Assembly: GCA_017883235.1 (NCBI GenBank)
Contig: JADGNY010000056.1
Location: forward strand, 1-39,932
Reading direction: 5' to 3'
Length of the DNA: 39,932 nt
DNA from: Thermoanaerobaculia bacterium
Lineage (GTDB): Bacteria; Acidobacteriota; Thermoanaerobaculia; Gp7-AA8
Shown here: piece after piece, positions 31,693-38,705 of the stretch
How positions within the stretch are numbered: the first letter of the stretch is position 1
Layout: every line of letters starts with the position of its first letter
Notes under the pieces: model-generated
The model's input: only the letters and a program-made list of their open reading frames with translations
What the model was told of the DNA's origin: nothing
Database searches by the model: none
Made by a program: the position numbers and the translations under genes

Positions 31693-32544
31693 TCACCCGC
31701 CCCACTGCTGCAGCAGAACCTTCGCATCCTCCTGCGCCTTCGCGTCCTCGACCTCGTAGTTGGGGTCGTTGGGCGAGTTGATCACCTCACGCAGGATGCG
31801 GATGGCTTCCGGGCCGTTCTTGCTGTCGTCCGAGACCATGGCATCGGCCAGGAAGACGCGGGTGATCTTGTTGGCCGGATCGATCTTGTACGACTCCTTG
31901 AGAAAACGCACCGCTTCCTTGCTTGAAGCCCATCCGGTCATGAATGGGACGCGCGGCGTCTCGTCGTGCAATCGGCCGAGGACGCGCTGCGGACCGCCGC
32001 CCTCCATCTTCGGATCGACCAGCATGGCGATGGTGGCTTCCCGACGGATGCGGTCGGCGGCCCCTTCCCGTACCGCGGCCATCTTGCCGTAGGCAAGCGC
32101 CCACTCGCCCCAGTTCACCGAATCCCAGAAGAACACTTGGCCCGCGCCGGCGATCGCGCGCGCGGCATTGGCGACGTCTTTTTCCGGTGCGTTCGCCTTG
32201 ATGCCTTTCGCTGACAGTTCGCGATTGACGATGGCGATCGCAGCGTCGCCTTCCGTCTTGCCGGCAGCGTAGGTGTGCTTCTTCTCATCGCTCGTCGAGG
32301 CGACGTAGGCGCCTTTGAAGCGGATGGCGCGAAGCAGTTTCCAGCGCGCCTCGAGGTTGTTTGGTTCCTTCGCGGCCGCCTTCTGATACGCGCTGATGGC
32401 GGCATCGATCTGCGCCGCTTTGGCCCGGCCACCCTGGTGGCCCTCGGCGCGTGCATTCCAATGCTGGTCGCCTTCGCTCAACTGAGCCGAAGCGGCCACA
32501 ACGATTGCCATGATTACAGAGGCGAGGAGCAGTGTTTTGCGCAT
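31693..32544 (-). CDS. Exported TPR-like protein
   Basis: 283 aa with a signal peptide (MRKTLLLASVIMAIVVAASA, then Q). The rest is alpha-helical with TPR-like helix pairs: AISAYQKAAAKEPNNLEARW (about 50-70) and EAVRFLKESYKIDPANKITR (about 210-230) are typical repeats with conserved aromatic/Ala/Pro positions. It resembles the TatT-type periplasmic TPR proteins that assist TRAP transporters, but no TRAP gene is nearby, so a specific role cannot be claimed. A TAGAAT box (32556-32551) ends 6 nt before the ATG, so the mRNA may be leaderless. Divergent from the lipoprotein gene. Confidence 0.8.
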   Translation of the reverse strand: MRKTLLLASVIMAIVVAASAQLSEGDQHWNARAEGHQGGRAKAAQIDAAISAYQKAAAKEPNNLEARWKLLRAIRFKGAYVASTSDEKKHTYAAGKTEGDAAIAIVNRELSAKGIKANAPEKDVANAARAIAGAGQVFFWDSVNWGEWALAYGKMAAVREGAADRIRREATIAMLVDPKMEGGGPQRVLGRLHDETPRVPFMTGWASSKEAVRFLKESYKIDPANKITRVFLADAMVSDDSKNGPEAIRILREVINSPNDPNYEVEDAKAQEDAKVLLQQWGG

Positions 32545-32550
32545 GTTCCG

Positions 32551-32556
32551 ATTCTA
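32551..32556 (-). promoter_or_regulatory. -10-like TAGAAT box of the TPR-like gene
   Basis: TAGAAT on the minus strand, 6 nt from the ATG at 32544; no ribosome site between. Suggests a leaderless transcript. Confidence 0.45.
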
Positions 32557-32586
32557 TGGCACATCGCTTGAACCTCATCTGTAGCA

Positions 32587-32871
32587 ATGCGAATCACGAT
32601 GCTTGCCGCAACCCTGCTACTCCTTGGCGCCTGTCGCGGCGAAAAGGTGCCGCGCGATTACCAGAACGCTCCGCCGGCGATGAGACACCCGCCGACGTCA
32701 TCAGCCCAGACGCCGTCCGCCAACGGCATGCGCGGCGCGGCGCCGGAGCCGAGCAAAGGCGCCGAGGGGATTAACGTCACGCGTCAACCAACATCGGCAA
32801 CCGCTCCGACGGAGACGCTTGGGAATCAGGCACCGGTGACGACGACCGCGGCGACGGCGACGCATACGTGA
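32587..32871 (+). CDS. Small lipoprotein
   Basis: 94 aa. Signal peptide MRITMLAATLLLLGAC with a lipobox LGAC; Cys16 would be lipidated. The mature part is low-complexity (Pro, Ala, Thr, Ser) with no fold I recognise (APTETLGNQAPVTTTAATAT). It is likely a small envelope lipoprotein. The base composition and third-position use fit the genome. A palindromic repeat follows directly after the stop. Confidence 0.68.
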   Translation: MRITMLAATLLLLGACRGEKVPRDYQNAPPAMRHPPTSSAQTPSANGMRGAAPEPSKGAEGINVTRQPTSATAPTETLGNQAPVTTTAATATHT

Positions 32872-32876
32872 GAATC

Positions 32877-32946
32877 GGGAGTCGGGGGTCGGGGGTCGCA
32901 GTGTCCGCAAGACATCAATCCCTACGACCCCGACTCCCGACTCCCG
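32877..32946. repeat. Palindromic GGGAGTC/GGGGGTC array before fmt
   Basis: Left arm GGGAGTCGGGGGTCGGGGGT then CG (32877-32898), right arm CGACCCCGACTCCCGACTCC then CG (32925-32946). It is made of 7-bp units. It shares the 10-mer GGGGGTCGCA with the array at the right window end. Located just before the fmt promoter box. Confidence 0.75.
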
Positions 32947-32955
32947 TCATCCACA

Positions 32956-32961
32956 TACAAT
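32956..32961 (+). promoter_or_regulatory. -10-like TACAAT box of fmt
   Basis: TACAAT ends 9 nt before the TTG start at 32971; no -35 hexamer and no ribosome site are visible, so initiation may be leaderless. Confidence 0.45.
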
Positions 32962-32970
32962 CCGGCCACC

Positions 32971-33885
32971 TTGCGACTGATCTTCTTCGGCACTCCCGAG
33001 TTCGCGGTTCCCACACTCGAAGCACTGGCGCTCGACCACGACATCGCCCTCGTCGTAGCGCAACCGGGCAAACCTGCCGGCCGCGGGATGAAGATGCACG
33101 CGCCGGCGGTGGCGGTGAAGGCGCGTCAGCTTGGATTGCCGTTGGCGCAACCGGCGAAGATTCGCAACCCTGAGTTTCTCGAATCGATTTCCGCGCTGCA
33201 GGCAGACGCCGGCATCGTCGTCGCGTACGGAAAGATCCTGCCGGCGAGTCTGCTGTCGATTCCGCCGCGAGGGTTCCTGAACGTGCACGCCTCGATCCTG
33301 CCGAAGTATCGGGGCGCGGCGCCGATCCAGCGCGCCATCGAACATGGCGAGACCACCACCGGCGTGACGATCATGCGCATCGACGAGGAGGTCGATCACG
33401 GTCCGATGCTGGCGGTCGAGACGACGGAGATCGGTCCCGATGAACGGACGCCGTCGCTTGCGGCGCGCCTCTCGCGGCTTGGCGCGGAGGCGCTGGCAGG
33501 GGTGCTCGCGTCGCCGCCGTCCGAAACGCCACAGGATCACGCCGCAGCAACCTACGCACCGAAGATCGAAAAGAGCGAAGGAGCGATCCGCTGGACCGAG
33601 ACGACCGCGGCGATCTACAACAAGTTCCGCGCCTTCGATCCCTGGCCGGGCGTCTTCTCGGGGGATCTGAAGCTCATCGACATCGCACCTGCTTCGGGTC
33701 ACGGTGAGCCCGGAACGATTCTCTCGACCAGCAGCGACGGCGTGATCGTCGCGACTGGTGACGGGGCGCTGCGGTTGATTACGGTTCAGCGGCCTGGAAA
33801 AGGGCCGGTTAGCGCAGAGTCCATAAAGTCAATCCTGACGGTGAGCGGAGCGAGCCCGTCAGGATCTCCGGTGATATTGCGCTGA
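32971..33885 (+). CDS. fmt: Methionyl-tRNA formyltransferase
   Basis: 304 aa from TTG. Formylates initiator Met-tRNA using 10-formyl-THF. N-terminal catalytic domain: LIFFGTPEFAVPTLEAL, GKPAGRGMKM, DAGIVVAYGKILPASLL (the catalytic Asn-x-His region follows: NVHASILPKYRGAAPIQRAI) and GVTIMRIDEEVDHGPML. The C-terminal OB fold spans about 205-295 (KIEKSEGAIRWTETTAAIYN; FDPWPGVFS). The last about 18 residues (IKSILTVSGASPSGSPVILR) are encoded by the BIME-like repeat and are probably added by its insertion. rsmB follows after that repeat. Confidence 0.95.
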   Translation: MRLIFFGTPEFAVPTLEALALDHDIALVVAQPGKPAGRGMKMHAPAVAVKARQLGLPLAQPAKIRNPEFLESISALQADAGIVVAYGKILPASLLSIPPRGFLNVHASILPKYRGAAPIQRAIEHGETTTGVTIMRIDEEVDHGPMLAVETTEIGPDERTPSLAARLSRLGAEALAGVLASPPSETPQDHAAATYAPKIEKSEGAIRWTETTAAIYNKFRAFDPWPGVFSGDLKLIDIAPASGHGEPGTILSTSSDGVIVATGDGALRLITVQRPGKGPVSAESIKSILTVSGASPSGSPVILR

Positions 33886-34080
33886 ACCAGCCACATGCGC
33901 AAAAAGCATCGACCGCGCGGTATAACCGGATGTCTCAAAGTCCTATCCTGACGGTGAGCGGAGCGAGCCTGTCAGGATCTCCGGTGATATGGCGCTGAAT
34001 TAACCCACATACGCAAAAGGCATCGACCGCGCGGTATAACCGGAGATCCTGCCTAGGTTCGCTTCGCTCACCGGCAGGAT
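33832..34080. repeat. BIME/MITE-like element, two tandem copies (fmt-rsmB gap)
   Basis: Copy 1 (33832-33929) and copy 2 (33945-34080) both start ATCCTGACGGTGAGCGGAGC and share the internal stretches CTCCGGTGATAT, GCATCGACCGCGCGGTATAA and CCGG. Copy 2 ends with the inverted terminus (GAGATCCTGC...CACCGGCAGGAT). Each end is itself a hairpin (ATCCTGACGG...CGTCAGGAT). Copy 1 lacks its right terminus. Confidence 0.85.
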
Positions 34081-34085
34081 AGGCA

Positions 34086-35234
34086 TTGACTACTACAGAT
34101 CGCCAGCGAGCCCTCCAACTCCTCCGCCGCATCGAGCGCGAGTCAGCCTTTGCGTCCCTCCTTCTGGCGAACGACACCGGCTTCGTCCGCACCCTCGTCC
34201 TTGGCGTGCTCCGGTGGCGCTCGCGGCTCGATTTCGTGATCGATGCCTTTGCGAAGGGGGCCATCGAGCCAGAGATCCGCGACATCCTTCGTCTCGGCGC
34301 ACTGCAATTGTTGTTCATGCATGTCGCACCGCACGCCGCTGTCGGCGAGACGGTGCAGCTCGCACCGCTGCGGGCACGGGGATTCGTGAACGCCATTCTC
34401 CGACGGATTTCAAAGAACGCCCCGGAGCCGGCGGATGTGGCCACCCGAACGGCGCACCCGCGATGGCTCATCGATCGCTGGGGCCGGACATACGGCGCCG
34501 AGCGCGCAGCGAAGATCGCCGAGGCGAATCAGGAGCTGTCGTTTCCTGACGTCATGACCGACTCGCCGCCGCCCGGCGCCACCGCCTCGGCGCTCGTCCC
34601 CGGCATGTGGAAACTGACCGGATCGAGTGCGGATGTCGAGGGGGTCGTGCTCGATGAAGGGAGCGCCGTCATCGCCGGCATCGCCGCCGCGGCTGGCGAC
34701 GATGTTCTCGATCTCGCCGCCGCGCCCGGAGGGAAGTCGCTGGTGATGCGCGCGCGGGGCGCAGGCGTAATCAGCAACGACATCTCCATCGCCCGCCTGC
34801 GCCCACTCATCGGCCGGTCGGACGCGCTCGTGGTCAGTGATGGCCGGCGTCCGCCGTTTGCGCGGCAGTTCCGTGTCGTCCTGCTCGACGCCCCATGCAG
34901 CGCCACCGGCACGATCCGCAAGAATCCGGAGCTCAAGTGGCGGCTCGCCGAGGCTGATCTGGCGTCGTTCGCGGCCCTCCAACGTGAACTGCTCGCCTCC
35001 GCGCTCGATCTGGCATCGGAGACGGTCATCTATTCGACCTGCTCGCTGGAACCGGAAGAGAACGACGCGGTCGTCGATGACGTCCTTCGCAGGGGAAACG
35101 ACTTCGTCCGCGGCGATGTAGCGAAGTTTGTGAACGCCAACGTGGCGCGGTGGGTGGAGGGCGGCGTGCTTCGTCTGACGCCGGAGGCGGGGACGGACGG
35201 GTTTACGGCGCAGGTGCTTTTCAGGTCATCCTGA
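34086..35234 (+). CDS. rsmB: 16S rRNA m5C967-type methyltransferase RsmB
   Basis: 382 aa from TTG. The N-terminal NusB-like RNA-binding domain (about 1-125: RQRALQLLRRIERESAFAS, LRLGALQLLFMH, AVGETVQLA, GFVNAILRRI) is followed by the methyltransferase domain. SAM-binding: DVLDLAAAPGGKSLVM; catalytic cysteines in LLDAPCSATGTIRKNPELKW and VIYSTCSLEPEEN. The C-terminal TDGFTAQVLF is typical for the family. The last codons and stop (TCC TGA) come from the start of the next BIME-like element. fmt and rsmB are neighbours in many bacteria. Confidence 0.94.
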   Translation: MTTTDRQRALQLLRRIERESAFASLLLANDTGFVRTLVLGVLRWRSRLDFVIDAFAKGAIEPEIRDILRLGALQLLFMHVAPHAAVGETVQLAPLRARGFVNAILRRISKNAPEPADVATRTAHPRWLIDRWGRTYGAERAAKIAEANQELSFPDVMTDSPPPGATASALVPGMWKLTGSSADVEGVVLDEGSAVIAGIAAAAGDDVLDLAAAPGGKSLVMRARGAGVISNDISIARLRPLIGRSDALVVSDGRRPPFARQFRVVLLDAPCSATGTIRKNPELKWRLAEADLASFAALQRELLASALDLASETVIYSTCSLEPEENDAVVDDVLRRGNDFVRGDVAKFVNANVARWVEGGVLRLTPEAGTDGFTAQVLFRSS

Positions 35235-35428
35235 CGGCGAGCGCAGCGAGCCTGTCAGGATCTCCGGTTATCCCGCGATGATTGAACCTGCGTCCCCGAG
35301 GTATCTCCGGTTGTCCCGCGATGAGTGAGCCTACGGCCGCGCGGTATCGCCGGAGATCCTGACGGGCTCGCTGGCGCTCACCGTCAGGATAAACTTCACA
35401 CAGGTTCGCTGGCGCTCACCGTCAGGAT
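35228..35428. repeat. BIME/MITE-like element plus an extra terminus (rsmB-GH15 gap)
   Basis: Starts ATCCTGACGGCGAGCGCAGC in the last codons of rsmB and ends with CCGGAGATCCTGACGGGCTC ... CACCGTCAGGAT at 35390; a further half terminus (GGTTCGCTGGCGCTCACCGT CAGGAT) runs to 35428. Two internal copies of TCTCCGGTT(A/G)TCCCGCGATGA are present. It fills the complete gap. Confidence 0.85.
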
Positions 35429-35439
35429 AGACTGAGGTA

Positions 35440-37479
35440 TTGGCTCGCGACCTACTCATCGGCAACGGATCACTCGTCATCGGCTTCGACGCCGCTTACC
35501 GGATCGCAGACGTCTACTTTCCGCATGTCGGCCTCGAGAATCATGCCGGCGAGCGTTTCCGGTTCGGCGTCTCCGCGGACGGCGCGTTTTCCTGGGTGGA
35601 GAGCGATCAATGGCAGCGGACTCTCACCTATCTGCGCGAGACCAACGTCACCGATGTCAACTGCGTGAACGAAGACCTCGGCATTCGTCTTCGCTGCTAC
35701 GACGTGGTCGACTCCGAGACCAATGTCTATGTGCGGAAGATCGTCGTCCGCAATCTGCGGAGCGAGCCCCGGCGGGTGAAGCTTTTCTTCCACCACGGTT
35801 TCGAGCTGTACGGCAGTCCGAACGCCGATACGGCGATGTTCGATCCCGATTCGGCCAGCATCATCCACTACAAAGCCAAGCGGTACTTTCTCGTCAGTGG
35901 CGCGACTGATGCCGGTTCCGGCGTCAGCGAGTATTCGTGCGGGCGCGCCGGCATCGATGACAGCGAAGGGACGTGGCGCGACGCCGAAGACGGCGTGCTG
36001 TCGATGAATGCAATCCAGCAGGGAGCCGTCGATTCGACGATCGCGTTTCCTGTCGACCTCGAGCCGCTCGGCAGCCAGACGGCGTTCTACTGGATTTGCG
36101 CCGGCGCGCGCTACGGCGAGGTGCGGAAGCTCGATCAATACGTGCGCGAGGAGACGCCGGCACGGATCATCGCCCGCACCGCCTCGCTCTGGTACACGTG
36201 GGTCAAAAAATCCGCCGAGGACCTCAGCGACCTCCCCGAGGAGATTCTGGATCTGTATCGGCGATCGCTGCTGGTCGTGCAGACGCATTGTGACCACGCG
36301 GGAGGGATCGTGGCCGCGGCCGATTCCGACATCGAGGTCGGCCACAACGACCACTACGCCTACGTCTGGCCGCGCGACGGATCCTTCGTCGCCGACGCCA
36401 TGGACCGGGCCGGATTTCATCACATCGCGCGCCGATTCCTGCAGTTCGCGCACGGCACGATCAGTAACGATGGTTACTTTCTCCACAAGTACGCCCCGGA
36501 TGGTTCGGTGGCGTCGTCGTGGAATCCGTGGGTACGCGATGGGAAGAAGCAGTTGCCGATTCAGGAGGACGGGACCGCGCTGGTGGTCTGGCTTCTGGCG
36601 CGGCACTGGGACAGGACGCGCGATCTCGAATTCATCCGCGGCGTCTACCGGCGGCTGGTCGTTCAGCCGGCCGACTTCATGGCGCGGTTCCGCGATCCGG
36701 AGACGCATCTCCCCCTGCCGTCGTTCGATATGTGGGAGGAGCGGCAGGGTGTCTTCACCTTTACGTCGTCAGCGGTTTGCGCGGCGCTGCAGGCGGCGGC
36801 TGATCTGGCGAATCTGTTCAACGAGCAGGATCGCCGCACGCATTACCTGCAGGTTGCCGCGGAGATCCGCGAGGCGATGGTGCGGCATCTCTGGCTCGAG
36901 GATGAGGGGCGCTTCGCGCGTGGGTTGACGTTGCACGGCGATGCGCTGGAGCTCGACCGTACCGTCGATGCCTCGACCTTCGCCACCTTTTTTCTCGGCG
37001 TGTTCGCACCCGACACGGCCATGGTGGAAGGGACGATGCGCGCAATCCGCGAGACGCTTTGGGTGCAGACCGAGATCGGCGGCGTTGCGCGCTACGCGAA
37101 CGACCGCTACCAGAGCAAGGTGGCGAACGACGATCCGGTGCCGGGAAACCCGTGGCTGATCTGCACGCTCTGGCTTGCCGAGCACGCCGTGGCCCGGGCC
37201 ACATCGATCGCCGAACTGCAGTCGGCGCTCGACCTTCTGCGCTGGGTCCGCGCGAAGGCGCGTCCGTCGCTTGTGCTTCCCGAGCAGGTTCATCCACATA
37301 CCGGTGCGTCGCTGTCGGTTTCCCCGTTTTCGTGGAGCCACGCGCAGGTCGTTTCGGTCGTCCGCGGATATCTCGACAGACTTCATTTTCTACGCCGGAA
37401 TGGCGCTGAAAATGCGTCGCGTGCACAAGCGAAAAATGTCGCCGGTAACTCCGTTGACAAACCATCTTCGTTCTCATAG
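35440..37479 (+). CDS. Glycoside hydrolase family 15 (glucoamylase-like)
   Basis: 679 aa from TTG. Full-length bacterial GH15: residues 1-270 are the N-terminal beta-sandwich (RDLLIGNGSLVIGFDAAYRI, DVYFPHVGLENHAGERFRF), and 290-650 the (alpha/alpha)6 barrel. Active-site motifs: HYAYVWPRDGSFVADAM, LPSFDMWEERQGVFT (acid Glu433/434) and LVLPEQVHPHTG (base Glu615) with PFSWSHAQVV. It likely cleaves alpha-glucosidic bonds of starch, isomaltose or trehalose. No signal peptide, so cytoplasmic; a role in storage-sugar use is inference. A TAGACT box 6 nt before the TTG could make it leaderless. The HU promoter lies in its last codons. Confidence 0.9.
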   Translation: MARDLLIGNGSLVIGFDAAYRIADVYFPHVGLENHAGERFRFGVSADGAFSWVESDQWQRTLTYLRETNVTDVNCVNEDLGIRLRCYDVVDSETNVYVRKIVVRNLRSEPRRVKLFFHHGFELYGSPNADTAMFDPDSASIIHYKAKRYFLVSGATDAGSGVSEYSCGRAGIDDSEGTWRDAEDGVLSMNAIQQGAVDSTIAFPVDLEPLGSQTAFYWICAGARYGEVRKLDQYVREETPARIIARTASLWYTWVKKSAEDLSDLPEEILDLYRRSLLVVQTHCDHAGGIVAAADSDIEVGHNDHYAYVWPRDGSFVADAMDRAGFHHIARRFLQFAHGTISNDGYFLHKYAPDGSVASSWNPWVRDGKKQLPIQEDGTALVVWLLARHWDRTRDLEFIRGVYRRLVVQPADFMARFRDPETHLPLPSFDMWEERQGVFTFTSSAVCAALQAAADLANLFNEQDRRTHYLQVAAEIREAMVRHLWLEDEGRFARGLTLHGDALELDRTVDASTFATFFLGVFAPDTAMVEGTMRAIRETLWVQTEIGGVARYANDRYQSKVANDDPVPGNPWLICTLWLAEHAVARATSIAELQSALDLLRWVRAKARPSLVLPEQVHPHTGASLSVSPFSWSHAQVVSVVRGYLDRLHFLRRNGAENASRAQAKNVAGNSVDKPSSFS

Positions 37480-37482
37480 ATT
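37454..37482 (+). promoter_or_regulatory. Strong sigma-70-type promoter of the HU gene
   Basis: Perfect TTGACA (37454-37459), 17-nt spacer, TAGATT (37477-37482). It overlaps the final codons and stop of the GH15 gene. The leader to the HU ATG at 37537 is about 45 nt and includes the ribosome site AAGAGGAG. Confidence 0.8.
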
Positions 37483-37536
37483 GCGAAAAACCTAGGAAAC
37501 ATCCCGGTTTTACCCATCGGTAAGAGGAGATCGTCT

Positions 37537-37833
37537 ATGGCAGGCAAGGGTGACGTCATCAATGAAATCGCCGAACAGGCGGGCATTTCGAAGAAGGAAG
37601 CCGCGGCCGCGTTCGACGCGTTCGTAGGCTACATTTCCAGCACGTGTCAGAGCGGTGAGCGCTGCGCCATTCCGGGGCTCGGCAGCTTTGCCGTATCGCA
37701 GCGAAAAGCGCGCGAAGGCCGCAATCCCCGCACGAACGAAAAGATCACGATTCCCGCATCGAAGAACGTCCGCTTCAAGGCAGGCAAAGACTTGCGCGAG
37801 GCGGTGAATACGAAGCGCGCCAAGAAGCGGTAA
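37537..37833 (+). CDS. HU-family DNA-binding protein
   Basis: 98 aa. Standard HU/IHF fold: helices KGDVINEIAEQAGISKKEAA and AAFDAFVGYIS, the beta-saddle GERCAIPGLGSFAVSQRKAR, and the arm EGRNPRTNEKITIPASK (the RNP-T-x-E-x-I/V-x-I-P tip). Basic C terminus (KRAKKR). It bends and packages DNA as a dimer. A strong promoter (37454-37482), a good ribosome site (AAGAGGAG) and a terminator at 37858 make a well-expressed single-gene unit. Confidence 0.96.
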   Translation: MAGKGDVINEIAEQAGISKKEAAAAFDAFVGYISSTCQSGERCAIPGLGSFAVSQRKAREGRNPRTNEKITIPASKNVRFKAGKDLREAVNTKRAKKR

Positions 37834-37857
37834 TCGCAAATCGCGCATCGGTCGAAG

Positions 37858-37879
37858 CGCCCCGCCGGCGGGGCGTTTT
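37858..37879 (+). terminator. Rho-independent terminator of the HU gene
   Basis: An 18-bp perfect palindrome CGCCCCGCCGGCGGGGCG (37858-37875) is followed by TTTT. Confidence 0.9.
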
Positions 37880-37902
37880 CATTTTGCGACGTATTCCTTG
37901 TC

Positions 37903-38069
37903 ATCCTGACGGTGAGCGAAGCGAGCCTGTCAGGATCTCCGGTGGCACCGCGAGGTCGTTGCCAGGAGCAGGGATGGAGCGAAACTGCCAGAGATCCTCG
38001 CCAACAGGGAAATTAAGCGCGGTCTCACCGGAGATCCTGACGGGTGTCGCTGCGCGACACCATCAGGAT
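37903..38069. repeat. BIME/MITE-like element (HU-HAD gap)
   Basis: 167 bp. Starts ATCCTGACGGTGAGCGAAGC, then GAGCCTGTCAGGATCTCCGG; ends CCGGAGATCCTGACGGGTGT then CGCTGCGCGACACCATCAGGAT. Terminal inverted repeats of about 40 bp. The right end encodes the C terminus and stop of the HAD gene on the minus strand. Confidence 0.85.
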
Positions 38070-38705
38070 GACAGAGATGTCATGCAGCGACCGGCACACG
38101 CGTACTGCCATCGCCGCGATTTCCTCCGATGGCTCGATCAGATCGGGGACGATGACCACATCCATCCCCGCGGCGCGCGCGGCGCGGACGCCGGCTTCCG
38201 AGTCTTCGAGCACTAAGCACTCCTCCGGCGCGATGCCGATGCGTTGCGCTGTCAATAGGAAGAGGTCGGGCGCCGGCTTCGAGTGCTCGACTTCGTCGCC
38301 GCAAGCGATGGCGTCAAATCGCGCGGCGAGCTCGCCGAGACAGCGAAGGGCGATCGCGCGCGGAGTCGACGTCGCCAGCGCTTTCGGAATGGCCAGCGCA
38401 TCGAGAAGGTCGAGCAATTCGGCCGCTCCCGGCTTGTGTGGGAGCGGTGCACGTGCCAGGCGTTCGTCCCAGTCGCGGCGCCAACGCACGCGAAACTCAT
38501 CGAGCGGGAAGGCGTCGCTGAAGCGCTCGCGCAGCAGACGCTCTGATTCGTCGTTGCCGCGGCCGACGAATTGCGTGTAGAACTCGTCGTCGATCGGACA
38601 GCCCAGTTCCGCGGCCGCGGTCTGCCACGTCACGCGGTAGAGCGGCTCGCTGTCGAGCAGCAGGCCGTCCATGTCGAAGATGACGGCGCGCGGCTTCAAA
38701 CCCAT
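38025..38705 (-). CDS. HAD-superfamily phosphatase/phosphoglucomutase-like
   Basis: 226 aa. Motif I is FDMDGLLLDSE (Asp11 nucleophile, Asp13), motif II LATSTPRAI, motif III the lysine HSKPAPDLFL, motif IV VLEDSEAGVRAARAAG. The helical cap of subclass I (about 20-85) suggests the beta-PGM/phosphoglycolate-like group. The substrate is unclear; beta-phosphoglucomutase or a sugar phosphatase would fit the nearby GH15 (inference). The ATG at 38705 is 10 nt inside the dGTPase gene, so they are one operon. The last about 15 residues (VILMVSRSDTRQDLR) are encoded by the BIME-like repeat. Confidence 0.9.
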   Translation of the reverse strand: MGLKPRAVIFDMDGLLLDSEPLYRVTWQTAAAELGCPIDDEFYTQFVGRGNDESERLLRERFSDAFPLDEFRVRWRRDWDERLARAPLPHKPGAAELLDLLDALAIPKALATSTPRAIALRCLGELAARFDAIACGDEVEHSKPAPDLFLLTAQRIGIAPEECLVLEDSEAGVRAARAAGMDVVIVPDLIEPSEEIAAMAVRVCRSLHDISVILMVSRSDTRQDLR

